64,000 nt of DNA from Methylorubrum aminovorans (lineage in GTDB: Bacteria; Pseudomonadota; Alphaproteobacteria; Rhizobiales; Beijerinckiaceae): contig NZ_BPRC01000014.1 of assembly GCF_022179725.1 (NCBI RefSeq), positions 55,616-119,615 of the forward strand, read 5' to 3'. Shown piece by piece: positions 8,543 through 15,592 of this stretch (the stretch's first letter is position 1; each line of letters begins with the position of its first letter). A program made the position numbers and the translations under genes. The notes below the pieces were generated by a model, which was given only the letters and a program-made list of their open reading frames with translations, did not search any database and was not told the DNA's origin.

Positions 8543-9649
8543 ATGCCTCACATCGAACAACCCGGCCGCCCTGAGCCGATCCCGCTCACCGTGCTCACGG
8601 GCTTCCTCGGCGCGGGCAAGACCACCCTTCTGAACCGCTTGCTCGGCGATCCGGCGCTCGCGGACACCGTGGTGATCGTCAACGAGTTCGGCGAGGTCGG
8701 GCTCGACCACTTGCTGATCGAGACGGTGGACGAGGGGATGATCCTGCTCGGCGCGGGATGCCTGTGCTGCACCGTGCGCGGCGACCTGATCTCGACCCTC
8801 GAAGACCTGCTGCGCCGCCGCGACAACGGCCGCATCAACCCGTTCCGCCGGGTCGTGATCGAGACCACAGGGCTGGCCGACCCGGCGCCGATCCTCCACG
8901 CGCTGATCTATCACCCCTATCTCGCAATCCGCTTTCAGCTGCAGGGGGTGGTGAGCGTCGTCGATGCGGTCAACGGCGCCGGCACCCTCGACGCGCATCC
9001 CGAGGCCCTGCGGCAGGCGGCGGTGGCCGACCATCTCGTGGTGACCAAGGCCGACTTGCCCGGCGCCGAGGCGGAGGCACTCACCCGGCGGCTCGCCGCC
9101 CTCAACCCCGGCGCGCGGATCCACGCTCCAGACGTGCCGGCCGAACGCTTGCTCGGCGGCCTGTTCGGCCTCGACGGAAAACAGGACGACGTGCGCGCCT
9201 GGCTCGGCGCGGAAGATCCGGCGCACGCCCATCACCATGGGCATGACCACGGCCACCATCATCACGATGTGAACCGGCACGACGCGGCGATCCGCGCCTT
9301 TCATCTCACCAGCGACGCGCCGGTGCCGCGTCCGGCCTTCGAGATGTTCCTGGATCTCCTGCGCTCGGCGCACGGACCCAAGCTCCTGCGCCTCAAGGGT
9401 CTCGTGGCGCTCGCCGACGATCCCGAGCGACCGGTCGTGGTGCACGGCGTGCAGCACGTTGTCCACGCACCGGTGACGCTGCCCGCCTGGCCCGATGCGG
9501 ACCACCGCTCGCGGCTGGTGCTGATCGTGCGCGACCTCGACCCGGCCTTCGTCCGCCGGATCTGGGACGCCTTCTTGGGCAAGCCGGCCGTAGATACGCC
9601 GGACCGCGCGGCGCTGACGGAGAATCCGTTGGCGATTCCGGGGGGTTAG
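8543..9649 (+). CDS. COG0523 (CobW/YeiR-type) metallochaperone GTPase
   Basis: A 368-residue G3E-family GTPase thought to deliver metals (zinc or cobalt) to client proteins. The Walker A GFLGAGKTT is at residues 20-28. The family's metal-binding CXCC motif is GCLCCTV (Cys73, Cys75, Cys76). A histidine-rich loop, AHAHHHGHDHGHHHHD, lies at about residues 229-245 between the GTPase domain and the C-terminal CobW_C domain and would bind additional metal. Nothing in the neighbourhood (no cobalamin genes, no visible Zur site) fixes the metal or client. It starts 61 bp after the carboxypeptidase gene and may be co-transcribed with it. Confidence 0.9.
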   Translation: MPHIEQPGRPEPIPLTVLTGFLGAGKTTLLNRLLGDPALADTVVIVNEFGEVGLDHLLIETVDEGMILLGAGCLCCTVRGDLISTLEDLLRRRDNGRINPFRRVVIETTGLADPAPILHALIYHPYLAIRFQLQGVVSVVDAVNGAGTLDAHPEALRQAAVADHLVVTKADLPGAEAEALTRRLAALNPGARIHAPDVPAERLLGGLFGLDGKQDDVRAWLGAEDPAHAHHHGHDHGHHHHDVNRHDAAIRAFHLTSDAPVPRPAFEMFLDLLRSAHGPKLLRLKGLVALADDPERPVVVHGVQHVVHAPVTLPAWPDADHRSRLVLIVRDLDPAFVRRIWDAFLGKPAVDTPDRAALTENPLAIPGG

Positions 9650-9714
9650 GAGGCGTTCGCGCAGGCGAGAAGGCTGTCACGAAGTGGCAGCCTCTTCCGG
9701 CTCTCGCTGCGCCG

Positions 9715-9791
9715 TGGATTGCTTCGGCTCCGCCTCGCAATGACGGCGAAGTCGATTCACATCGTCATTGCGAGCGAAGCGAAGCAATCCA
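9715..9791. repeat. REP-like imperfect palindrome, copy 1
   Basis: An inverted repeat whose outer arms are TGGATTGCTTCG and CGAAGCAATCCA and whose inner arms are CTCGCAATGACG (9734-9745) and CGTCATTGCGAG (9763-9774), around a 17-base loop. A second related copy is at 47101-47177. Flanking bases are also shared (GCTGCGCCG before, GGCGCGAC or AGCGCGAC after), so the unit is slightly larger than the palindrome. It ends 68 bp before the start of a stand-alone GIY-YIG gene. As RNA it could form a long stem, so it may also act as a transcription attenuator between the COG0523 and GIY-YIG genes. Confidence 0.85.
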
Positions 9792-9859
9792 GGGCGCGAC
9801 ATCCACAGATTGTATCGCTACAATCAAAACGGGAACGGACTGGCCCCGAGGCGCGATCG

Positions 9860-10147
9860 ATGCGGCACCCTGTCGTCTACATCATGGCGAGTGCTCGCAA
9901 CGGGACGCTCTATACCGGCGTCACTTCGAACCTTCCGCGCCGTGCCTACGAACATCGAGCCAAGCTGATGGAAGGCTTCACAGCCCGCTACGGCTGCAAG
10001 CTTTTGGTCTGGTACGAGCCGCACGAAACGATGATCGAGGCCATTTCCCGCGAGAAGCAGATCAAGGCCGGTTCACGAAGCAGGAAGCTGGCCCTGATCG
10101 AGCGACTCAATCCCGATTGGCGCGACCTTTATCCCGATCTCGCCTGA
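9860..10147 (+). CDS. single-domain GIY-YIG nuclease-family protein
   Basis: A 95-residue protein consisting only of the GIY-YIG fold. The two core tyrosines are in VVYIMASARNGTLYTGVTSN (Tyr7 and Tyr18), followed by conserved Arg27/Arg28 and EH at 31-32. The family's C-terminal pattern REKQIKAGSRSRKLALIERLNP-type is present. Active GIY-YIG enzymes cut DNA with a single metal ion; small stand-alone members (UPF0213-like) are mostly uncharacterised. The start at 9860 is chosen because the fold begins there. The frame extends upstream through the palindromic repeat, but that extension is repeat-encoded (IASEAKQSRA) and is not part of the domain. Confidence 0.85.
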   Translation: MRHPVVYIMASARNGTLYTGVTSNLPRRAYEHRAKLMEGFTARYGCKLLVWYEPHETMIEAISREKQIKAGSRSRKLALIERLNPDWRDLYPDLA

Positions 10148-10224
10148 TATCCTGCGCGCGTCGGGCCATTGTTGCGCCCCGGGTCGTTTGCAACGGACCT
10201 GGCGATGCCGGGTGAGATGAAAGA

Positions 10225-10560
10225 CTACTCGTCCTCGCCGAACCTGCCGGCGAGCAGCGCCTCGATCGCGTCGAGGGCAGGCGTGGCGTCGTCGCCCACG
10301 GCGACCACGGCGATCGTGGTGCCCTTGGCCGCACCCAGCGTCAGCAGGCCCATGATCGAGCGCCCGCCGACGGTCTCGCCGCCGCGGGTCACGGTCACGC
10401 AAGCGGAAAAGCGCTCCACCGTCTGCACGAACTTGGCCGAGGCGCGGGCGTGCAAGCCGCGGCGGTTGATGATCGGCAGGATCCGGACGAGACCGCCCTC
10501 GGGCACCTCCGGCTGCGGCTCGACCTCGCCGTCCACGCTCTCGCTCATCGACTCCGGCAC
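10225..10560 (-). CDS. HPr-family phosphocarrier protein (PTS-Ntr-like)
   Basis: A 111-residue cytoplasmic phosphocarrier. The phosphorylatable histidine is His37 in RRGLHARASAKF, and the regulatory serine is Ser68 in GGRSIMGLLTL, the target of HPr kinase. The N-terminal 20 residues are acidic and outside the fold; a start at the internal Met5 (10548) is possible. It is the last gene of a leftward cluster with EIIA, hprK, chvG and chvI. In related alphaproteobacteria this set forms a regulatory phosphorelay sensing carbon or nitrogen status, not a transport system. Enzyme I for this relay is not adjacent. Confidence 0.93.
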   Translation of the reverse strand: MPESMSESVDGEVEPQPEVPEGGLVRILPIINRRGLHARASAKFVQTVERFSACVTVTRGGETVGGRSIMGLLTLGAAKGTTIAVVAVGDDATPALDAIEALLAGRFGEDE

Positions 10561-10695
10561 TCCCTCCCCCGCCGCTTCCGTGCGGATCGCGACGCGTCGG
10601 GGTGCGCCGTTCCGGATGCGGGACGACGTGGTTAAGCCGGGAGCTGGGCGAAGGAAAGGCCGCGTGGTGGAGAGATCGGGCGACTTACCCGCAAA

Positions 10696-11097
10696 CTATT
10701 TGCCCGCAAGAACCCGCGACGCGACGTTGATGTATTTGCGGCCCGCCTCCTGGGCGTGGAGCACGGCGTCGCCGAGGCTCTCGGCCTCGCGCACGCTGGC
10801 GAGCTTGATCAGCATCGGCAGGTTGATTCCGGCGACCACCTCGACCTGGCCGCCGTTCATACACGACAGGGCGAGGTTCGACGGCGTGCCGCCGAACATG
10901 TCGGTGAGAACCACGACGCCCTGACCGGAGTTGACCCGGCCGACGGCGGACATGATGTCGCCGCGGCGCAGCTCCATATCGTCCTCTGGGCCGATCGTGA
11001 TCGTCTCGACCTGCTTCTGAGGGCCGACGACATGCTCCAGGGCGGCCTTGAACTCGGTCGCCAACAGCCCGTGGGTGACGAGCACCATTCCAATCAT
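10696..11097 (-). CDS. PTS EIIA component, mannose/sorbose type (EIIA-Man)
   Basis: A 133-residue phosphoacceptor. The active histidine is His9 in MIGMVLVTHG. The downstream VVVLTDMFGGTPSN motif is characteristic of the mannose-family EIIA fold. The start at 11097 is the family start; the frame upstream to 11187 has no homology. No matching EIIB, EIIC or EIID is present, so the protein is probably regulatory, receiving phosphate from the HPr encoded 135 bp downstream. Its place behind hprK and chvGI is the conserved alphaproteobacterial arrangement. Confidence 0.92.
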   Translation of the reverse strand: MIGMVLVTHGLLATEFKAALEHVVGPQKQVETITIGPEDDMELRRGDIMSAVGRVNSGQGVVVLTDMFGGTPSNLALSCMNGGQVEVVAGINLPMLIKLASVREAESLGDAVLHAQEAGRKYINVASRVLAGK

Positions 11098-11222
11098 CGA
11101 AGCGTGTTCCAACGCCCTGTGAGCGGAGACGCCATCTTGTGCAGCGCAAAGTGAAGCGCAAGCGGGTCGCGTCGTTTTGCGCGACACAACAGCCTCACCA
11201 TGACATGGCCGCGGCTGCCGCG

Positions 11223-11738
11223 CTACACATCGCGGTCGCCGCCGGGCACGAGAGCGGCGGGGTGCGTCCGCATTGCCACGCCGGCTCCAAGCGCCTCGCG
11301 AATCAGGTATTCGCGGGGATGACGCGGTTCAAGGGTGAGGCGCGGCACTGCGACGCCGAGGAGCCGGGCGGTGTCGGCGGCCTCCGGTAGGCGCTCGACC
11401 GCCGCGACGAGATCAACCACGAGCCGCACCACCGCGGCCGGCGCATGGGCCGCGAGGCGGCGCGGGCCGAGGCCGCGGATCTCGATCAGACCGGCGAGCG
11501 CCGGGTGGGGCTGGGCGACGAGGCGGCCGTGATGGGCCTCTAGCCGGACGCGGTCGTCGCCGACGAGGCGCGCGTGGCGGCCTTCGAGGAAGAAGCGGTC
11601 GAGAAGCGCGAGGCAGAGCGCGGACTTGCCGGCCCCCGACGGCCCTCGGATCAGCACGCCGGCCTCGTCGAGGAGCACGCAACTCGCATGCACCGTCTCT
11701 CGTGGCCGCTCTTCCCCTGCGGCACCCTCCCCGCTCAT
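11223..11738 (-). CDS. hprK: HPr kinase/phosphorylase, short alphaproteobacterial form
   Basis: A 171-residue enzyme, about half the Firmicutes length because the N-terminal domain is missing. The P-loop is RGPSGAGKSAL (about residues 31-41). A LVGDD motif follows at residues 58-62, the HprK motif that supplies the catalytic aspartate. The C-terminal LIREALGAGVAM completes the core. It phosphorylates or dephosphorylates the regulatory serine of HPr (Ser68 of the neighbouring gene). Its ATG overlaps the chvG stop codon (ATGA at 11735-11738), indicating translational coupling with the sensor kinase. Confidence 0.93.
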   Translation of the reverse strand: MSGEGAAGEERPRETVHASCVLLDEAGVLIRGPSGAGKSALCLALLDRFFLEGRHARLVGDDRVRLEAHHGRLVAQPHPALAGLIEIRGLGPRRLAAHAPAAVVRLVVDLVAAVERLPEAADTARLLGVAVPRLTLEPRHPREYLIREALGAGVAMRTHPAALVPGGDRDV

Positions 11739-13585
11739 GCGGCGAGGTCGTCCTCGCCGTAGCGGTCGGCCCGGGGGGCCACGGGCAGGCGCACGATGAA
11801 GCGGGCGCCACGCACGGTCGGATGCCCCTCCTCGTCGGCCGGGCCGGGGCGGTTCTCGGCCCGGATCGAGCCGTGATGCGCCTGGATGATCTGCCGCGAG
11901 ATCGACAGTCCGAGCCCCGAATTCTGGCCGAAGCCCTGTTCAGGCCGGTCTGTGTAGAAGCGCTCGAAGATCCGCTCCAGGGCGTGCTCGGGAATGCCCG
12001 GCCCCTCGTCCTCGACCACGAACTCGACCTCGTTCTTGAGGCGGCGCAGGGCGACGCGCACCTTGGCGCCGGGCGGCGAGAACGAGCGGGCGTTGTCGAG
12101 CAGGTTGTTGACGACCTGCCCCAGTCGGCTGTCGTGCCCGATGATGCGGAACGGGTCCTCGATCTCGGCACCGGGGCGCTCGATGTCGAACTGGATCAGC
12201 GCCGCATTCCCGCGCCGCCGCTCGTTGGCGACCGAGGTCACCGTGGTGAGGAGTTTGCCGAGATCGACCCGGCGCGCCTCGGCGCGGGCGAGCTCCGCAT
12301 CCAGGCGCGAGGCGTCGGAGATGTCCGAGATCAGCCGGTCCAGGCGCTTCACGTCGTGCTGGATGATTTGCATCAGCCGGCTGCGCGACTCGTCGGTCTT
12401 GGCCAGCGGCAGGGTCTCGACGGCGCTGCGCAGGGAGGTGAGCGGATTCTTCAGCTCGTGGCTGACATCGGCGGCAAAACTCTCGATGGCGTCGAGGCGC
12501 CGGTAGAGCGCCTGGGTCATGTCGCGCAGCGCGCCCGAGAGATGGCCGATCTCGTCGGTGCGATTGGTGAAGTCGGGGATCTCCTGGCGCGACTTGATAC
12601 CCCGCCGCACCCGCTCGGCGGCGTCCGCCAGGCGGCGCACCGGCCCGGCGATGGCACCGGCGAGCAGGATCGACAGAACCAGCATCACGGCCGCCGCGAC
12701 GAGGAACACCTGGAGCAGGCCGAAGCGCTCGGAGGCGATCACCCGGTCGATGTCGCCCCCTTGCGTCGAGACCATCAGCACGCCGCGCACCGAGCCCGCC
12801 CGCTGGATTGGCACCGCCACCGAGACGATGGTCTCGCCGCGCTCATTGCGCCGGGAGATCGTGCCGCGCGAGCCCTTCAGCGCCGCCTGGACCTCGCGGA
12901 AGGCGCGCCCGTCCTGCGGACCCGCCTCCTCCTGGGCCGAGCGCTCGCTGACGACGAGGCCGAGGACGCGGTTGCCGATGAAATCCCAGATCCGCTCCAG
13001 CACGTTGGGCTTGGGCGGTTTCACCGCGGTGTCGCTGCGGGCAATGTCGCCGCGGGCGTAGAGCGAGCGGGTGTCGAACAGCAGGCTGCCCTCGCGGTCG
13101 TAGACGCGGGCGCGGTTGCCGGTCGGCGTCACGAGGCGGCGCAGCAGGGGGGCGACCTTCTCGGGATTGAGCGAGAAGGCGAGCGAAGCGGGGTCGTCCT
13201 CGAAGTCGCGGCCCTCGCCGGCCTGCTGCTGCAGCAGCTTGTCGGGATCGACCCGGATCGCATCCGTATCGACCGAGGCCTGGGCGGCGATGGCGCCGGC
13301 GATGATGTCGCCCTGGATCAGCAGGCTCTGCACGCGGGCCTGGATCAGCCCCTGGCGGAACTGGTTCAGGTAGAGGAAGCCGAACAGCAGGACGATCAGC
13401 CCGACGAGGTTGAGCACCACGATGCGGCGCGTCAGGCTCGACGAGGCGCGCTGGCCGACCGCGTTCCAGAGGTCGCGCGGCCAGGTCAGCGGCGGGCGGG
13501 TGAGGGAGCCGAGCACCCGCGCGAGGACGCCGCGGCGGGCGTGGGCCTCATCGGAATCGGGCTGGCGGGACAGGGGGGCGAGCAT
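11735..13585 (-). CDS. chvG: sensor histidine kinase ChvG/ExoS family
   Basis: A 616-residue inner-membrane kinase. One transmembrane helix is at about residues 55-72 (VVLNLVGLIVLLFGFLYL) and a second at about residues 288-315, enclosing a periplasmic sensor domain. A HAMP segment follows, then the phosphoacceptor box FAADVSHELKNPLTSLRSA, an N box and G boxes (DEGPGIP, GLGLSISRQI). In rhizobia and relatives the ChvG-ChvI pair responds to acidity or envelope stress. It lies 28 bp downstream of chvI and overlaps hprK by 4 bp, tying envelope sensing to the phosphotransfer proteins in one transcription unit. Confidence 0.94.
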   Translation of the reverse strand: MLAPLSRQPDSDEAHARRGVLARVLGSLTRPPLTWPRDLWNAVGQRASSSLTRRIVVLNLVGLIVLLFGFLYLNQFRQGLIQARVQSLLIQGDIIAGAIAAQASVDTDAIRVDPDKLLQQQAGEGRDFEDDPASLAFSLNPEKVAPLLRRLVTPTGNRARVYDREGSLLFDTRSLYARGDIARSDTAVKPPKPNVLERIWDFIGNRVLGLVVSERSAQEEAGPQDGRAFREVQAALKGSRGTISRRNERGETIVSVAVPIQRAGSVRGVLMVSTQGGDIDRVIASERFGLLQVFLVAAAVMLVLSILLAGAIAGPVRRLADAAERVRRGIKSRQEIPDFTNRTDEIGHLSGALRDMTQALYRRLDAIESFAADVSHELKNPLTSLRSAVETLPLAKTDESRSRLMQIIQHDVKRLDRLISDISDASRLDAELARAEARRVDLGKLLTTVTSVANERRRGNAALIQFDIERPGAEIEDPFRIIGHDSRLGQVVNNLLDNARSFSPPGAKVRVALRRLKNEVEFVVEDEGPGIPEHALERIFERFYTDRPEQGFGQNSGLGLSISRQIIQAHHGSIRAENRPGPADEEGHPTVRGARFIVRLPVAPRADRYGEDDLAA

Positions 13586-13613
13586 CGACGGACGGGACCG
13601 CGGGAAAATCGCC

Positions 13614-14330
13614 TCAACCCTCCTTGAACCGGTAGCCGACGCCGTAGAGCGTCTCGATCATGTCGAAGCTCTGATCGGTCACCTTGAACTTCTTGCGCAG
13701 CCGCTTGATGTGGCTGTCGATGGTGCGGTCGTCGACATAGACCTGATCGTCGTAGGCCGCGTCCATCAGGGCGTTGCGGCTTTTCACGACGCCGGGGCGC
13801 TGGGCCAGCGCCTGGAGGATCAGGAATTCGGTGACGGTGAGCGTCACCGGCTCGCCCTTCCAGGTGCAGGTGTGGCGCTCGGGGTCCATCATCAGTTGCC
13901 CGCGCTCGAGCGAGCGGGCGGCGGCATCCGCCTCGCTGCGGGCGGCCCCGCCGGGGGCAGCGTCCTTCGGAGCGAAGCGGCGCAGCACCGCCTTGACCCG
14001 CTCCACCAGCAGGCGCTGCGAGAACGGCTTATGGATGAAGTCGTCCGCGCCCATCTTGAGCCCGAACAGCTCGTCGATCTCCTCGTCCTTCGAGGTGAGA
14101 AAGATCACGGGAAGGTCCGATTTCTGCCGCAGGCGTCTGAGAAGCTCCATTCCGTCCATGCGCGGCATCTTGATGTCGAAGATGGCGAGATCGGGCGGGG
14201 AGTGACGCAAACCGTCCAGCGCCGAGGCGCCGTCGGTGTAGGTCTGGATGCGGTAACCCTCGGTCTCCAGCGCGATCGAGACGGAGGTCAGGATGTTGCG
14301 GTCGTCGTCGACGAGGGCGATCGTGGGCAT
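13614..14330 (-). CDS. chvI: response regulator ChvI (OmpR family)
   Basis: A 238-residue transcription factor and the partner of ChvG. The receiver domain begins PTIALVDDDRNIL, with the phosphoacceptor Asp in DLAIFDIKMPRMDG and the conserved Lys in DDFIHKPFS. The C-terminal winged helix runs from about residue 135 (WKGEPVTLTVTEFLIL...DDRTIDSHIKRLRKKF). The start at 14330 is the family start; the upstream frame to 14459 is non-coding. It is the first gene of the leftward cluster, so the promoter should lie in 14331-14635. Confidence 0.95.
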   Translation of the reverse strand: MPTIALVDDDRNILTSVSIALETEGYRIQTYTDGASALDGLRHSPPDLAIFDIKMPRMDGMELLRRLRQKSDLPVIFLTSKDEEIDELFGLKMGADDFIHKPFSQRLLVERVKAVLRRFAPKDAAPGGAARSEADAAARSLERGQLMMDPERHTCTWKGEPVTLTVTEFLILQALAQRPGVVKSRNALMDAAYDDQVYVDDRTIDSHIKRLRKKFKVTDQSFDMIETLYGVGYRFKEG

Positions 14331-14635
14331 GCAGTTTCCCTGACTTGACGGCGCGCGCGCCGCCCCTGGCGCGTCGTTTTGCGGGCCCGCAACGGACGGG
14401 CAGCCCCCCGCAAATCGGGGACCACCGACCGTGCGGAGGGTCTCGTCCTTTACGACCATCGTTCGAAAAAAGCGAGCGGCAGTCTAAGCTTGGCCGTATC
14501 GGACGGCTCGGCTGAGGGTCCCCGAGACGAAAAATAGGGCGGACAACGCGCCGCGCCCGACCGTGCCGTCGGCTCTTCTGCGCGCGCCCCGCACCGCGCT
14601 ATGCTCGTTACCGAAAATTCGGGAGAACAGTTTCC
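14331..14635. other. divergent intergenic region chvI / hugZ-like
   Basis: About 305 bases between two divergent genes. It should hold the promoters of the chvI cluster (leftward) and the HugZ-like gene (rightward). The sequence TCGTTACCGAAAATTCGGGAGAACAG just before 14636 contains the short inverted repeat CCGAAAATTCGG (14609-14620) and a GGGAG ribosome site. No convincing sigma-70 hexamers or terminator were recognised, and open frames here look like chance. Confidence 0.5.
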
Positions 14636-15433
14636 ATGGCCAACGACGCGACGCCGCCGGCACAGGAACGGCGCGGACCGGCCGAACCCCTGCCCGCATC
14701 CGAGGCCCCCTTCGACGCGATCGGGCTCGCCCGGCACCTCTTGCGCAGCGTGCGCTCGGGAGCGCTCGCTACGATCGATGCGGCCGACGGCACGCCCTTC
14801 GCCTCCCTCGTCACCATCGCCACCGACAGCGACGGCACGCCCCTGATGCTGCTCTCGCGGCTCTCGGCGCATACGCGCAACCTGGACAAGGACCCGCGCG
14901 CCTCGCTGCTGTTCTCGGTCGGCGGCAAGGGCGATCCGCTGGCCCATCCGCGCCTGACCGTGACCGGCCGCGCCGCGCGCACGGACGAGCCGCGGATCCG
15001 CGAGCGCTTCCTGGCGCGCCACCCCAAGGCCAAGCTCTACGCCGACTTTCCCGATTTCGGCTTCTTCACCCTCGCCCCAACGGCCGGTCACCTCAACGGC
15101 GGATTTGCCAAGGCGGCGACCCTGACGCCGCAGGAACTGCTCCTCGACATGGAAGGCGCCGAGGCGGTGGTGGCGGGCGAGCGCGGCGCCGTCGAGCACA
15201 TGAACGCGGACCATGCCGACGCGCTCGCCCTCTACGCCGCGGGCGCGGGCGAGGCCGGGACCGGCTGGCGGCTGACCGGGCTCGACCCGGAGGGCCTCGA
15301 CCTGATGGCCGGCGAGCGCACGGCGCGGGTGCCCTACCCCGAGCCTGTGCGCGACATGGGGAGCTTGCGAAAAGTCCTCGTGGCGATGGCCGCCGCGGCG
15401 CGGGCCGCGGACACGCCTCAATCCGAGGCCTGA
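14636..15433 (+). CDS. HugZ-family FMN-binding split-barrel / DUF2470 protein
   Basis: A 265-residue cytoplasmic protein. The N-terminal two-thirds (residues about 30-165) is a pyridoxamine-5-phosphate-oxidase-like split barrel (SGALATIDAADGTPFASLVT, LSRLSAHTRNLDKDPRASLL). The C-terminal 80 residues are DUF2470, with the heme-linked EHMNADHADALALYA motif. This two-domain order matches HugZ/HutZ heme-degrading or heme-binding proteins. The start at 14636 has GGGAG upstream. Heme-related function is inferred from the architecture; the neighbourhood has no heme uptake genes, and the window's iron receptor is 45 kb away. Confidence 0.85.
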   Translation: MANDATPPAQERRGPAEPLPASEAPFDAIGLARHLLRSVRSGALATIDAADGTPFASLVTIATDSDGTPLMLLSRLSAHTRNLDKDPRASLLFSVGGKGDPLAHPRLTVTGRAARTDEPRIRERFLARHPKAKLYADFPDFGFFTLAPTAGHLNGGFAKAATLTPQELLLDMEGAEAVVAGERGAVEHMNADHADALALYAAGAGEAGTGWRLTGLDPEGLDLMAGERTARVPYPEPVRDMGSLRKVLVAMAAAARAADTPQSEA

Positions 15434-15592
15434 AGAGGCCGATGCGCCGATCTTCGCGAGGGCCGCACACCCCGCGGCCTCGCCCCGCCTTGGCGTGCGT
15501 GCCCGCCGCTGCTATGCCCGCCCCGGCCAATCCCGACAGACCTGCCGTGCGCCGCGCCAGCCCGCAACGGGTTCGCCGTGCCGGAGACCCTG

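Noticed and set aside
9719..9859. In-frame N-terminal extension of the GIY-YIG protein (IASEAKQSRA)
   Set aside because: It is the repeat read in frame; the same peptide-coding stretch is expected wherever the palindrome occurs and is not part of the nuclease fold.
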